From positions 44,640 through 108,639 of the forward strand of contig NZ_PGSG01000027.1 of NCBI RefSeq assembly GCF_002843305.1: 64,000 nucleotides of DNA. The letters run 5' to 3'. This DNA comes from Streptomyces barkulensis (GTDB taxonomy: Bacteria; Actinomycetota; Actinomycetes; Streptomycetales; Streptomycetaceae). Positions 41,577 through 52,639 of this stretch are shown here, one piece after another. Position numbers and translations under genes: made by a program. A model generated the notes under the pieces. It did no database searches, was not told the DNA's origin, and worked only from the letters and a program-made list of their open reading frames with translations. Positions within the stretch are counted from its first letter, which is position 1. The number at the start of each line of letters is the position of its first letter.

Positions 41577-43430
41577 ATGACCGAGCAGGCCACCGGGGCC
41601 CCCCGCCCGCAGCCGCGGGCCCGTACCGGCGGAGCACAGCCGCAGCCCGCCACCGTCGAGCACGTCACGGGAGCCCAGTCCCTCATCCGTTCTCTCGAGG
41701 AAGTCGGCGCCGACACGGTATTCGGCATTCCGGGGGGCGCCATCCTGCCCGCCTACGACCCGATGATGGACTCGTCCCGGGTGCGCCACGTCCTCGTCCG
41801 CCACGAGCAGGGCGCGGGCCACGCCGCCACCGGCTACGCCCAGGCCACCGGCAAGGTCGGCGTCTGCATGGCCACCTCCGGCCCCGGCGCCACCAACCTG
41901 GTCACCCCGATCGCCGACGCGCACATGGACTCCGTCCCGCTGGTCGCGATCACCGGCCAGGTGGCCTCCAAGGCGATCGGCACCGACGCCTTCCAGGAAG
42001 CCGACATCTGCGGCATCACCATGCCGGTCACCAAGCACAACTACCTGGTCACCGACCCGGCCGAGATCCCGCGGGTGATCGCCGAGGCGTTCCACATCGC
42101 CTCCACCGGCCGGCCCGGCCCGGTCCTGGTGGACATCGCCAAGGACGCCCTGCAGACGCAGACGACCTTCTCCTGGCCCCCCGCCACGGACCTGCCCGGC
42201 TACCGCCCGGTGACCAAGCCGCACGCCAAGCAGATCCGCGAGGCCGCCCGGCTGATCACCGAGGCCGCCCGCCCGGTGCTGTACGTGGGCGGCGGCGTCC
42301 TGAAGGCCGGGGCCACCACCGAACTGAAGGTGCTGGCCGAGCTGACCGGCGCCCCCGTGACCACCACCCTGATGGCGCTGGGCGCCTTCCCCGACAGCCA
42401 CCCGCAGCACCTGGGCATGCCCGGCATGCACGGCACCGTCGCGGCCGTCACCGCCCTGCAGAAGGCCGACCTGATCGTCGCGCTCGGCGCCCGCTTCGAC
42501 GATCGCGTCACGGGCAGACTGGACTCCTTCGCGCCGTACGCGAAGATCGTGCACGCCGACATCGACCCGGCCGAGATCGGCAAGAACCGCACCGCCGACG
42601 TCCCGATCGTCGGTGACGCCCGCGAGGTCATCGCCGATCTGGTCGTGGCCGTCCGCGCCGAGCACGAGGCGGGCAACACCGGCGACCACACCGAGTGGTG
42701 GCAGCAGCTCAACCGCTGGCGCGAGACCTACCCACTGGGCTACGACCACCCCGAGGACGGCTCCCTGGCCCCGCAGCAGGTCATCGAGCGCATCGGCTCC
42801 CTGGCCCCCGAGGGCACGGTCTTCGCCGCCGGTGTGGGCCAGCACCAGATGTGGGCCGCCCACTTCGTCAAGTACGAGAAGCCCGCCACCTGGCTGAACT
42901 CCGGCGGCCTGGGGACCATGGGCTACGCCGTCCCGGCCGCGCTGGGCGCGAAGGCCGGCGTCCCGGACCGCACCGTCTGGGCGATCGACGGCGACGGCTG
43001 CTTCCAGATGACCAACCAGGAGCTGGTGACCGCCGCGCTCAACGGCATCCCGATCAAGGTCGCGATCATCAACAACGGCGCCCTGGGAATGGTCCGCCAG
43101 TGGCAGACCCTCTTCTACAACCAGCGCTACTCCAACACCGTGCTGCACAGCGGCCCGGACGCCGTCAGCCCCGAGAACAGGGGCACCCGCGTCCCGGACT
43201 TCGTGAAGCTGGCGGAGGCCATGGGCTGCGTCGGCATCCGCTGCGAGGACCCCGCGCAGCTCGACGCGGTGATCGAGAAGGCCAACTCCATCAACGACCG
43301 CCCCGTGGTCGTGGACTTCATCGTTCACGAGGACGCGATGGTCTGGCCGATGGTCGCGGCCGGCACCTCCAACGACGAGGTCATGGCGGCGCGCGGCGTC
43401 CGTCCCGACTTCGGCGACGGCGACGACTGA
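41577..43430 (+). CDS. ilvB: Acetolactate synthase large subunit
   Basis: This 617-residue ThDP enzyme makes acetolactate or acetohydroxybutyrate, the first common step to valine, leucine and isoleucine. It has the N-terminal Glu-bearing [19 protein letters not shown] (catalytic Glu), the FAD-binding middle, and the ThDP motif [32 protein letters not shown] 41577 is chosen over the GTG one codon before because AGAAGAGA is spaced better from it. Heads ilvBNC. Confidence 0.97.
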   Translation: MTEQATGAPRPQPRARTGGAQPQPATVEHVTGAQSLIRSLEEVGADTVFGIPGGAILPAYDPMMDSSRVRHVLVRHEQGAGHAATGYAQATGKVGVCMATSGPGATNLVTPIADAHMDSVPLVAITGQVASKAIGTDAFQEADICGITMPVTKHNYLVTDPAEIPRVIAEAFHIASTGRPGPVLVDIAKDALQTQTTFSWPPATDLPGYRPVTKPHAKQIREAARLITEAARPVLYVGGGVLKAGATTELKVLAELTGAPVTTTLMALGAFPDSHPQHLGMPGMHGTVAAVTALQKADLIVALGARFDDRVTGRLDSFAPYAKIVHADIDPAEIGKNRTADVPIVGDAREVIADLVVAVRAEHEAGNTGDHTEWWQQLNRWRETYPLGYDHPEDGSLAPQQVIERIGSLAPEGTVFAAGVGQHQMWAAHFVKYEKPATWLNSGGLGTMGYAVPAALGAKAGVPDRTVWAIDGDGCFQMTNQELVTAALNGIPIKVAIINNGALGMVRQWQTLFYNQRYSNTVLHSGPDAVSPENRGTRVPDFVKLAEAMGCVGIRCEDPAQLDAVIEKANSINDRPVVVDFIVHEDAMVWPMVAAGTSNDEVMAARGVRPDFGDGDD

Positions 43431-45137
<1,707 letters not shown>

Positions 45138-45144
45138 GCGGATC

Positions 45145-45171
45145 CGCCGGGCCGTCGCGGACGGCCCGGCG
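45145..45171. terminator. Terminator 1 after ilvC
   Basis: A 12-bp stem CGCCGGGCCGTC (45145-45156) pairs with 45160-45171 around GCG, seven bases after the ilvC stop. Confidence 0.7.
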
Positions 45172-45220
45172 CCGCCCGACCCGCCCGCAGGTGGACGCCG
45201 CGGCCCGCCGACGGGGCGGA

Positions 45221-45250
45221 GCGGCCCCGGTGATCGGCCACCGGGGCCGC
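45221..45250. terminator. Second hairpin after ilvC
   Basis: GCGGCCCCGGTG (45221-45232) pairs with 45239-45250 around a 6-base loop. With the first hairpin it separates ilvBNC from serA; the remaining 138 bases before serA carry no further recognised signal and may contain its promoter. Confidence 0.65.
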
Positions 45251-45388
45251 CCCTCCGCCGATACACTGCACACACAAGCGCGTCACAGGCTCACAGCGTC
45301 GTGCGTCTCCACGCGGCTGCCCACCTCCACCGCCCTCGGCCGTCGGGACGCGGCCGCCGGCACGGACCAGTGAGGACTGAAGACCGAA

Positions 45389-46978
45389 GTGAGCAAACCC
45401 GTAGTACTCATCGCCGAAGAACTCTCGCCGGCCACGGTCGACGCCCTCGGCCCGGACTTCGAGATCCGGCACTGCAACGGGGCCGACCGAGCCGAGCTCC
45501 TGACCGCCATCGCCGACGTCGACGCGATCCTGGTGCGCAGCGCCACCAAGGTCGACGCCGAGGCCATCGCCGCGGCCCGGCGGCTGAAGGTCGTCGCCCG
45601 CGCGGGGGTCGGCCTGGACAACGTCGACGTCTCCGCCGCCACCAAGGCCGGCGTGATGGTCGTCAACGCGCCGACCTCCAACATCGTCACCGCGGCCGAG
45701 CTGGCCTGCGGCCTGATCGTCGCCACCGCCCGCAACATCCCGCAGGCCAACACCGCCCTGAAGAACGGCGAGTGGAAGCGCAGCAAGTACACCGGCGTGG
45801 AGCTGTCGGAGAAGACCCTCGGCGTCGTCGGCCTCGGCCGCATCGGCGTCCTGGTCGCCCAGCGGATGTCCGCCTTCGGCATGCGGGTCGTCGCCTACGA
45901 CCCCTATGTGCAGCCCGCCCGGGCCGCGCAGATGGGCGTCAAGCTGCTCTCCCTGGACGAACTGCTGGAGACTTCCGACTTCATCACCGTCCATCTGCCC
46001 AAGACCCCCGAGACACTGGGTCTGATCGGCGACGAGGCGCTCCACAAGGTCAAGCCGGGCGTGCGGATCGTCAACGCCGCGCGCGGCGGCATCGTGGACG
46101 AGGCGGCGCTGCTGTCGGCCCTGAAGGAGGGCCGGGTCGCGGGCGCGGGCCTGGACGTGTACGCCACCGAGCCGTGCACCGACTCCCCGCTGTTCGCCTT
46201 CGACAACGTCGTGTGCACCCCGCACCTGGGCGCCTCCACCGGTGAGGCCCAGGAGAAGGCGGGCATCGCGGTCGCCCGCTCGGTGCGGCTGGCGCTCGCC
46301 GGCGAGCTGGTCCCGGACGCGGTCAACGTCCAGGGCGGCGTGATCGCCGAGGACGTGCGGCCCGGGCTGCCGCTGGCCGAGCGACTGGGCCGGATCTTCA
46401 CCGCGCTGGCGGGCGAGGTCGCCGTCCGGCTCGACGTCGAGGTCTACGGCGAGATCACCCAGCACGACGTCAAGGTGCTCGAGCTCTCCGCGCTCAAGGG
46501 TGTCTTCGAGGACGTCGTCGACGAGACGGTCAGCTACGTCAACGCGCCGCTGTTCGCGCAGGAGCGCGGGGTGGAGGTCCGGCTGACCACCAGCTCGGAG
46601 TCCCCGGAGCACCGCAACGTGGTGACCGTGCGCGGCACCCTGGCCGACGGCCAGGAGGTCTCGGTCTCGGGCACCCTCTCCGGTCCCAAGCACGTCCAGA
46701 AGATCGTCGCCGTCGGCGAGTACGACGTCGACCTCGCGCTGGCCGAGCACATGGCCTTCCTGCGGTACGCCGACCGTCCCGGCGTGGTCGGCACCGTCGG
46801 CCGCGTTCTGGGCGAGGCCGGCATCAACATCGCCGGCATGCAGGTCTCCCGCGCCGAGGAGGGCGGTGAGGCACTGGTCGCCCTCACCGTGGACGGCCCC
46901 ATCCCGGCTCCGGTGATGGGTGAGATGGCACAGGAGATCGGTGCCACCTCGGCCCGTAACGTCAACCTGGAGGACTGA
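45389..46978 (+). CDS. serA: D-3-phosphoglycerate dehydrogenase
   Basis: This 529-residue type-1 SerA commits 3-phosphoglycerate to serine. NAD-binding GVVGLGRIGVLVAQRM lies near 150, catalytic Arg in NAARGGIVDE, Glu in DVYATEPCTD, His in CTPHLGAST. The extra substrate-binding domain (about 320-450) and a C-terminal ACT domain with RYADRPGVVGTVGRVLGEAGINI give serine feedback. GTG 45389 lies after a 250-base gap holding the ilvC terminators. Confidence 0.96.
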   Translation: MSKPVVLIAEELSPATVDALGPDFEIRHCNGADRAELLTAIADVDAILVRSATKVDAEAIAAARRLKVVARAGVGLDNVDVSAATKAGVMVVNAPTSNIVTAAELACGLIVATARNIPQANTALKNGEWKRSKYTGVELSEKTLGVVGLGRIGVLVAQRMSAFGMRVVAYDPYVQPARAAQMGVKLLSLDELLETSDFITVHLPKTPETLGLIGDEALHKVKPGVRIVNAARGGIVDEAALLSALKEGRVAGAGLDVYATEPCTDSPLFAFDNVVCTPHLGASTGEAQEKAGIAVARSVRLALAGELVPDAVNVQGGVIAEDVRPGLPLAERLGRIFTALAGEVAVRLDVEVYGEITQHDVKVLELSALKGVFEDVVDETVSYVNAPLFAQERGVEVRLTTSSESPEHRNVVTVRGTLADGQEVSVSGTLSGPKHVQKIVAVGEYDVDLALAEHMAFLRYADRPGVVGTVGRVLGEAGINIAGMQVSRAEEGGEALVALTVDGPIPAPVMGEMAQEIGATSARNVNLED

Positions 46979-47031
46979 TCGAAGATCCCTCCTCCGGGTG
47001 AATCTCCGGGGGCGGGATCCGGAGATCACCA

Positions 47032-47063
47032 CGGCCCCGGCGCGGATGTCCGCGCCGGGGCCG
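47032..47063. terminator. Two-way terminator between serA and the PucR gene
   Basis: A 15-bp perfect stem (47032-47046 with 47049-47063) around TG lies between converging genes. A smaller hairpin ATCTCCGG/CCGGAGAT precedes it at about 47001-47026. Confidence 0.78.
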
Positions 47064-47092
47064 CGGCGGTCCTCCTGCGCGGAGGCGAACGG

Positions 47093-48373
47093 TCAACCCC
47101 TCAGCAGCCGCGCCGTCTTCAGCGCCATGTGCAGCAGCAGCCGGTCCTCGCCGTCGTCCAGGTCGAGACCGGTGAGCTGCTCCACCCGCGACAGCCGGTA
47201 GTACAGCGTCTGCCGGTGGACGCCCAGCAGCGCCGCGGTGCGGCCCGCCTGGCCCGCACAGTCCAGGAACGCCTCGGCGGTACGGGCCATCTCCCGGTGG
47301 CCGGGTTCCAGCAGCGCACGCACCGACGGGTCCGGCACACCGGCCGCCGACGGGCCGGAGGGGCGGGCGAGCAGGGCCAGCAGCCGGTACGGCCCGATCC
47401 GGTCCCACCGCGCAACCGGCCCGAACCTGCTCTCCGCCCGCGCCGCCCGCGCCGCGGCCAGCGCCTGCCGCCAGGCGCCGGGTACCCCGCCCAGCCCCGT
47501 GCAGGGCCGGCCGATTCCCGCCGTCGCCCCGGCGCGCGGCGAGCGCAGCAGCCGTTCGGCGGCGGTGCGGGCCGGGTCGAGACCGTCGGGGGCGCGCAGC
47601 CGCACCAGCACGGCCAACCCCTCCGTCCCCGGCACCGCGCACACCGCGACCGCGCCGGGGATCCCGGGCGCCGCCGCCGACCGGCCCTCCGCTTCCCCGT
47701 CCTCCGCCCATGGCACCACGGCCACCACCGCCAGCGGACCCGCCGCCACCGGCCCCAGTTCCCCGGCCAGTTCCGCCTGCGCGAGCTCCACGGCCGCCCG
47801 GTGCCCCGGCGCCGCGGTGAGCAGGGCGCACAGCAGCTCGCCCCGGCGTGCGCCCGCCCGGGACTCGTCGGCCAGCAGTGAGCCGATGCGGCGCGCGACG
47901 GCCTGTACGTCCGCCAGCCTGGGGTCGGACAGCTCCAGCGCACCGTCGTCCAGCAGCCAGATGTAACCCAGCACCACACCGCCGTGCCGCACCGGCACGC
48001 AGATCCGGCCCCGCAGCACACCGGCCGACGGGTCCGGCGGAATCCGTACGGGCTCCACCGCCCGGGTGATGCCGAAGCTCTCGAACCACGCCCGCACCCG
48101 GGCGGTGGAGCGGCGCCGGAGGATCGAGCGGGTGCGCACCGGGTCCATCAGGAGGGCGCCGTCCTCCCCGTCGTCCTCCCCCTCGTGGGCCCCGAAGGCG
48201 ATCAGCCCGAAGTCGCGGTTCTCCAGTGTCGCGGGGGTGCCGAGGAGGGCGGTCACCTCGTCGATCAGCACCTGGTAGTCCTCGCGCACCGCTTTGCGCC
48301 GCCTTCCGTACACCGCCCGCGGCACTCCCGCGCACACCGCCATTGTCATACAGATGTCTGAGATCCGGGCCAC
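47093..48373 (-). CDS. PucR/CdaR-family transcriptional regulator (candidate PruR)
   Basis: This 426-residue protein has a GAF-like middle (RGRICVPVRHGGVVLGYIWLL) and the PucR C-terminal helix-turn-helix, AGRTAALLGVHRQTLYYRLSRVEQLTG (about 388-414). It is divergent from pruB with a 107-base gap; in several actinomycetes the neighbouring PucR-type protein activates proline catabolism genes, so this is the likely proline-responsive activator. The start is uncertain: GTG 48373 is used, but ATG at 48349 would also keep all domains. Neither has a clear ribosome-binding site. Confidence 0.85.
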   Translation of the reverse strand: MARISDICMTMAVCAGVPRAVYGRRRKAVREDYQVLIDEVTALLGTPATLENRDFGLIAFGAHEGEDDGEDGALLMDPVRTRSILRRRSTARVRAWFESFGITRAVEPVRIPPDPSAGVLRGRICVPVRHGGVVLGYIWLLDDGALELSDPRLADVQAVARRIGSLLADESRAGARRGELLCALLTAAPGHRAAVELAQAELAGELGPVAAGPLAVVAVVPWAEDGEAEGRSAAAPGIPGAVAVCAVPGTEGLAVLVRLRAPDGLDPARTAAERLLRSPRAGATAGIGRPCTGLGGVPGAWRQALAAARAARAESRFGPVARWDRIGPYRLLALLARPSGPSAAGVPDPSVRALLEPGHREMARTAEAFLDCAGQAGRTAALLGVHRQTLYYRLSRVEQLTGLDLDDGEDRLLLHMALKTARLLRG

Positions 48374-48381
48374 GGAAGCGT

Positions 48382-48454
48382 GACAGCTGTCGATGGCGGG
48401 AAAGCGGAGCGATCCTTAGTTTCGACGGTGGCTCACCAGCCGTTCGACCACCGT
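48382..48454. promoter_or_regulatory. Candidate operators between the PucR gene and pruB
   Basis: A 10-bp perfect palindrome GACAGCTGTC lies at 48382-48391, and ACGGTGG (48425-48431) is inverted at 48448-48454. Both fall in the shared promoter region; TTAGTT at 48415-48420 may be a -10. Which one the regulator uses cannot be told. Confidence 0.4.
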
Positions 48455-48480
48455 CAGAGAACCACCCGTGGAGGTGCCCC

Positions 48481-49407
48481 GTGCTGGGTCCCGTGCTCCT
48501 CGCGGCCGCGCGCAGCGACAGCATCCGCCGCGTCGTCTCGGCCGCACCGGTCACCCGCCCCATGGTGGACCGCTTCGTCGCCGGAGAGCGCCTCGACCAG
48601 GCCATGGAGACCGTCCGCTCCCTGACCGGCCGGGGCCTGGAGATCACCCTCGACCACCTGGGCGAGGACGTCACCGACCGCACCGAGGCCCTGCGCGCCC
48701 GGGACGCCTACCTGGCCCTGGCCGAGGCGCTGCGGGAGGCCGGCCTGGGGGCGCGGGCCGAGATGTCGGTGAAGCTCTCCGCCTTCGGACAGGCCCTCCC
48801 GGGAGGCGACGACATCGCCTACGAGGGCGTCCTGCGGGTCGTGGAGGCCGCCGCCGAGGCGGACACCACCGTCACCCTGGACATGGAGGACCACACCACG
48901 GTCGACTCCACGCTGGCCATCCTGGCGAAGCTGCGCGAGCGCTTCCCCGCCACGGGCGCGGTACTCCAGTCGTACCTGTACCGCACCGAGGACGACTGCC
49001 GCGCCCTGGCCGGCGAGGGCTCCCGGGTCCGGCTGGTCAAGGGCGCCTACAAGGAGCCCGCCTCCGTCGCGCTCCAGGACAAGCGCGAGGTGGACCGGGC
49101 GTACGTGCGCTGCCTGCGGATCCTGATGGCGGGCGAGGGCTATCCCATGATCGGATCCCACGACCCGCGGATGGTGGCCATCGCACAGGAGCTGGCCCGC
49201 CGCGCCGGCCGCAAGCCGGACGAGTACGAGTTCCAGATGCTGTACGGCATCCGCACCGCCGAGCAGGAGCGGCTGGCCGCCGCCGGTCACCGGATGCGCG
49301 TGTACGTCCCCTACGGCACCGACTGGTACGGGTACTTCATGCGGCGCCTGGCCGAGCGCCCCGCCAACCTGGCGTTCTTCCTGCGCTCGCTGGCCACCAG
49401 AGGCTGA
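48481..49407 (+). CDS. pruB: Proline dehydrogenase
   Basis: This 308-residue FAD enzyme oxidises proline to pyrroline-5-carboxylate, as a stand-alone protein (PutB type). Core blocks are AEMSVKLSAFGQAL, VTLDMEDHTTVDST, LQSYLYRTEDDCRAL, VRLVKGAYKEP and EFQMLYGIRTAEQERL, and the C-terminal VYVPYGTDWYGYFMRRLAERPAN. GTG 48481 follows GTGGAGGTG. It precedes pruA by 70 bases; the pair forms the proline-to-glutamate operon. Confidence 0.95.
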   Translation: MLGPVLLAAARSDSIRRVVSAAPVTRPMVDRFVAGERLDQAMETVRSLTGRGLEITLDHLGEDVTDRTEALRARDAYLALAEALREAGLGARAEMSVKLSAFGQALPGGDDIAYEGVLRVVEAAAEADTTVTLDMEDHTTVDSTLAILAKLRERFPATGAVLQSYLYRTEDDCRALAGEGSRVRLVKGAYKEPASVALQDKREVDRAYVRCLRILMAGEGYPMIGSHDPRMVAIAQELARRAGRKPDEYEFQMLYGIRTAEQERLAAAGHRMRVYVPYGTDWYGYFMRRLAERPANLAFFLRSLATRG

Positions 49408-49477
49408 GCGGGACACGGCCGCGCACACCCCTTTGACGTACGACGACAGATCCGAACCCTCGAAGGAGACACGGCTC

Positions 49478-51109
49478 ATGGACGCTGTGACCCAGGTCCC
49501 CACGCCGGTGAACGAGCCGGTGCACACCTACGCACCCGGCACGCCGGAGCGCGCCCGTCTCGAAACCAGGCTCAAGGAGCTGGCCGAGAACCCGATCGAC
49601 CTGACGATGACCATCGGCGGGAAGCGGCGCCTCGGCGGCGGCGAACGCTTCGACGTCGTGCAGCCCCACAACCACAAGGCGGTACTGGGCACCGCCGCCC
49701 ACGCCACCCGGCAGGACGCGCAGGAGGCCGTCGACGCGGCGCTGGCCGCCGCCCCGATGTGGCGCTCGCTCTCCTTCGACGACCGCGCCGCGGTCTTCCT
49801 GCGGGCCGCCGAACTGCTGGCCGGCCCCTGGCGCGAGACGATGGCCGCCTCCACCATGCTCGGCCAGTCCAAGACGGCGCAGCAGGCGGAGATCGACACC
49901 CCCTGCGAACTGATCGACTTCTGGCGCTTCAACGTCCACTACGCCCGCCAGATCCTCGCCGAGCAGCCGGTCGCCAACTCCCCGGGCGTGTGGAACCGCA
50001 TGGACCACCGCCCGCTGGAGGGCTTCGTCTACGCGATCACGCCCTTCAACTTCACCGCCATCGCGGGCAACCTCCCCACCGCACCGGCGCTGATGGGCAA
50101 CACGGTGATCTGGAAGCCGTCCCCGACCCAGACCCACGCCGCCGTGCTGCTGATGCGCCTGCTGGAGGAGGCGGGGCTGCCGGACGGCGTCATCAACCTG
50201 CTGACCGGCGACGGCAAGGAGGTCTCGGAGGTGGCGCTGACCCACCCCGACCTCGCCGGCATCCACTTCACCGGCTCGACGAAGACCTTCCAGTACCTGT
50301 GGAAGACGGTCGGGAACAACATCGAGAACTACAAGACCTACCCGCGCCTGGTCGGTGAGACCGGCGGCAAGGACTTCGTCGTCGCCCACCCCTCGGCCGA
50401 CCCGGCGGTGCTGAGGACCGCGCTGACCCGCGGCGCCTTCGAGTACCAGGGGCAGAAGTGCTCGGCGGCCTCGCGCGCCTACGTGCCGCGCTCCCTGTGG
50501 GAGGGCGGCCTCAAGGAGGAGTTCGCGGCCGAGGTCGAGGGCCTGACCATGGGCGACGTCACCGACCTGTCGAACTTCATGGGCGCCGTCATCGACGAGC
50601 GCGCCTTCGCCAAGAACAAGGCCGCCATCGAGCGCGCGAAGTCCGACCCGGCCTGTGAGATCGTCGCCGGCGGGAGCTGTGACGACAGCGTCGGCTACTT
50701 CGTCCGCCCGACCGTCATCGCCTGCACCGACCCGGCGAGCGAGGTCTTCCGGCAGGAGTACTTCGGTCCGATCCTGGCCGTCCACGTCTACGAGGACGCG
50801 GAGTACCAGGCGGTGCTGGAGCAGATGGAGTCGGTCGCCCCCTACGGCCTGACCGGCTGCGTCATCGCCCAGGACCGTGCCGCCGCCGCGCAGGCCTGCG
50901 AGAAGCTGCGCTACGCCGCCGGCAACTTCTACATCAACGACAAGCCCACCGGCGCCGTCGTCGGCCAGCAGCCCTTCGGCGGCGGCCGGGCCTCGGGCAC
51001 CAACGACAAGGCGGGCTCCAAGCAGAACCTGATGCGCTGGACGTCCACCCGCTCCATCAAGGAGAACCTGATTCCGCCGACCGACTACCGCTACCCCCAC
51101 ATGGGCTGA
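49478..51109 (+). CDS. pruA: L-glutamate gamma-semialdehyde (P5C) dehydrogenase
   Basis: This 543-residue aldehyde dehydrogenase of the P5C branch completes proline breakdown to glutamate using NAD. Catalytic Cys lies in QGQKCSAASRAYVP near residue 327, the Glu-bearing loop VGETGGKDFVVAH, and NAD-binding FTGSTKTFQYLWKTVG. The family's terminal block RWTSTRSIKENLIPPTDYRYP is present. ATG 49478 has AGGAGA upstream. Confidence 0.96.
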   Translation: MDAVTQVPTPVNEPVHTYAPGTPERARLETRLKELAENPIDLTMTIGGKRRLGGGERFDVVQPHNHKAVLGTAAHATRQDAQEAVDAALAAAPMWRSLSFDDRAAVFLRAAELLAGPWRETMAASTMLGQSKTAQQAEIDTPCELIDFWRFNVHYARQILAEQPVANSPGVWNRMDHRPLEGFVYAITPFNFTAIAGNLPTAPALMGNTVIWKPSPTQTHAAVLLMRLLEEAGLPDGVINLLTGDGKEVSEVALTHPDLAGIHFTGSTKTFQYLWKTVGNNIENYKTYPRLVGETGGKDFVVAHPSADPAVLRTALTRGAFEYQGQKCSAASRAYVPRSLWEGGLKEEFAAEVEGLTMGDVTDLSNFMGAVIDERAFAKNKAAIERAKSDPACEIVAGGSCDDSVGYFVRPTVIACTDPASEVFRQEYFGPILAVHVYEDAEYQAVLEQMESVAPYGLTGCVIAQDRAAAAQACEKLRYAAGNFYINDKPTGAVVGQQPFGGGRASGTNDKAGSKQNLMRWTSTRSIKENLIPPTDYRYPHMG

Positions 51110-51151
51110 CCCTCGACGGCCCGTGAAACGGCCCGTGGAGCGACCATGAAC

Positions 51152-51187
51152 GGCGCCCCCGCCCGGATCCGTCCGGGCGGGGGCGCC
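51152..51187. terminator. Two-way terminator between pruA and the Uma2 gene
   Basis: A 16-bp perfect stem (51152-51167 with 51172-51187) has a TCCG loop, between converging genes. Confidence 0.78.
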
Positions 51188-51218
51188 GCGTGCGCGGGGC
51201 CGGCGGAATCAGGCTGTG

Positions 51219-51899
51219 TCAGGCGCCGCGGCGCGGGCCGGTGATCGCCTCCCCGATCACGAAGCCCTTCGCCGCGCCGTCGGGGATCGCCACCTCCGTC
51301 CCGTACGGGACACGGGTCTCGGCGGCGTAGACGGCCTCGCCGGGGGAGGGGGAGGTCAGCACGGTGACGGTGCCGTGGCCGTCGTGGTCGTCGATCAGGA
51401 CGTACACCGGCACCCCCGCGCGGGCGTACGCGCGGCGCTTGTGGACCCGGTCGCGCTCGATCGAGCGGTGCCCGGGGGAGACCACCTCCACGACCATCTC
51501 CACACAGGACGCCTTCAGCCCCAGCCCGTCCTCGGTGACGTGCTCGGTGTCGTCCTCGGGGGCGACGAACAGGTCGGGGACGTATGCCGTCAGCTCGTGG
51601 ATGACGTTCATGTCCTGGTAGGCCACGTGGTCGCCGTCGTCGAGGAACCTCTCGAGGGCGCGGCGCAGGCGGTTGACGATCTGACCGTGGCAGTGGCGGC
51701 CGGTGGGAGACACTTCGATGGACCCCTCGACGATCTCGGCGTGAAAGCCCTCGGGGAGTTCCAAGGTTTTCCACGCCTGCCACAGTGCCTCGTCCAGGTC
51801 GGCCCGGGGCGGGGCCTGTGGGCCGCCGTGGGGCCCGGGGTCCTCGTCGGTCTCGTCGACCCCGGTGACCTCGGGCGCCTCGTGCGTGAGAGCGGTCAT
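51219..51899 (-). CDS. Uma2 family endonuclease-like protein (DUF820)
   Basis: This 226-residue protein has a Uma2/PD-(D/E)xK-like fold: ELPEGFHAEIVEGSIEVSP, then HGQIVNRLRRALERFL, VPDLFVAPEDD (acidic catalytic Asp), CVEMVVEVVSPG and RRAYARAGVPVYVLIDD. Such proteins are abundant in Streptomyces and probably nucleases from a mobile ancestor, but functions are unproven. A GGAGGAGG site precedes ATG 51899. A 419-base gap lies upstream. Confidence 0.85.
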   Translation of the reverse strand: MTALTHEAPEVTGVDETDEDPGPHGGPQAPPRADLDEALWQAWKTLELPEGFHAEIVEGSIEVSPTGRHCHGQIVNRLRRALERFLDDGDHVAYQDMNVIHELTAYVPDLFVAPEDDTEHVTEDGLGLKASCVEMVVEVVSPGHRSIERDRVHKRRAYARAGVPVYVLIDDHDGHGTVTVLTSPSPGEAVYAAETRVPYGTEVAIPDGAAKGFVIGEAITGPRRGA

Positions 51900-52318
51900 G
51901 GCGTAGCACCTCCTCCTTGAAGTATGGGCGGGCTCTTCGTCGCGGTACAGCACGTACGGCGGTACGGGTGCGACGTCAGTGACGCCAGTGACGCTAGAGC
52001 CCTTCCGCCCGTGCGCGCCCACAAGGGACAAGCCCACGCCCGAAAGAGTGAAGTGTGCGGCGTCACAGTGACAAAACCGCAGGTCGGAGAAGGCCCCGTC
52101 TCAGATAGTAGGAAGGCCAACTAATCGGCGGGACATCACAGCTTTCAGCCCTTACTTTGGTAGAAGCCGAACGTCTCGCTCCATCAGCGAATGGCGGATG
52201 AGGCGCCGTGCCCGTCGCAGGTGACCCCTGCCGCACCGGCCGCCCCCGCCCTTACGGCGCGTTGGGAATCCCTCCTCTTTCCACCCTCCGGTTCTTCCGC
52301 CCCCTCAGGGAGTTCGCC
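51900..52318. other. Gene-poor region upstream of the Uma2 gene and the small 44-residue gene
   Basis: Nothing coding is recognised. Visible items are TAGTAGGAAGGCCAACTA (52106-52123, inverted TAGTnGG/CCnACTA), an AT-leaning stretch CCTTACTTTGGTAGAAGC (52151-52168) that shares TTTGGTAG with the promoter region near 18987, and GTCACAGTGAC (52064-52074, an 11-base palindrome). Probably it holds the divergent promoters. Confidence 0.5.
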
Positions 52319-52453
52319 ATGGACGCGACCGCACGCCGCCGCCCCCGTCACACCGCCCGTGACCACCACGACAACGCCGACCGCCGCAACGCGGCCGCCG
52401 CCCTCCAGCGGGCGCTGGACCGTCGGGACAACGGGGGCGCCACCGGCCACTGA
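52319..52453 (+). CDS. Small basic hypothetical protein
   Basis: This frame encodes 44 residues, [20 protein letters not shown], then [20 protein letters not shown] and a short end. The AGGGAG site at 52307-52312 is well placed and the AAALQRAL portion is a short amphipathic helix. Arg/His/Asp-rich; no family recognised. Third-position GC is high but the frame is short, so it may be chance. It stands between a palindrome-rich gap and leuB. Confidence 0.45.
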   Translation: MDATARRRPRHTARDHHDNADRRNAAAALQRALDRRDNGGATGH

Positions 52454-52625
52454 GGCCGGCTCCGCCGCCCGCCCGGGCCGTACCGCCGCACGAGCCGCCG
52501 CCCGGAACCGAGAGTCCCGGCCGCGGCTCGTGCGGCGCCGCAGCAGCGCTCGTACGGCGCTCGTACGGCACTGGAGCGCCCGGTCCGCATCGCGGACAGC
52601 GCGTGTCATTCCCTGGGACGAGCGG

Positions 52626-52639
52626 TATGGTCCCTTCCA
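52626..52639 (+). promoter_or_regulatory. Candidate -10 of a near-leaderless leuB transcript
   Basis: TATGGT at 52626-52631 lies seven bases before ATG 52639, the distance expected if transcription starts at or next to the start codon. There is no ribosome-binding site upstream of this ATG, which supports leaderless translation. No convincing -35 is seen. Confidence 0.45.

Noticed and set aside
45251..45388. Leader peptide and attenuator before serA
   Set aside because: A GTG frame at 45301 runs on into serA out of frame without a run of control codons, and there is no T-tailed hairpin, so nothing is claimed.
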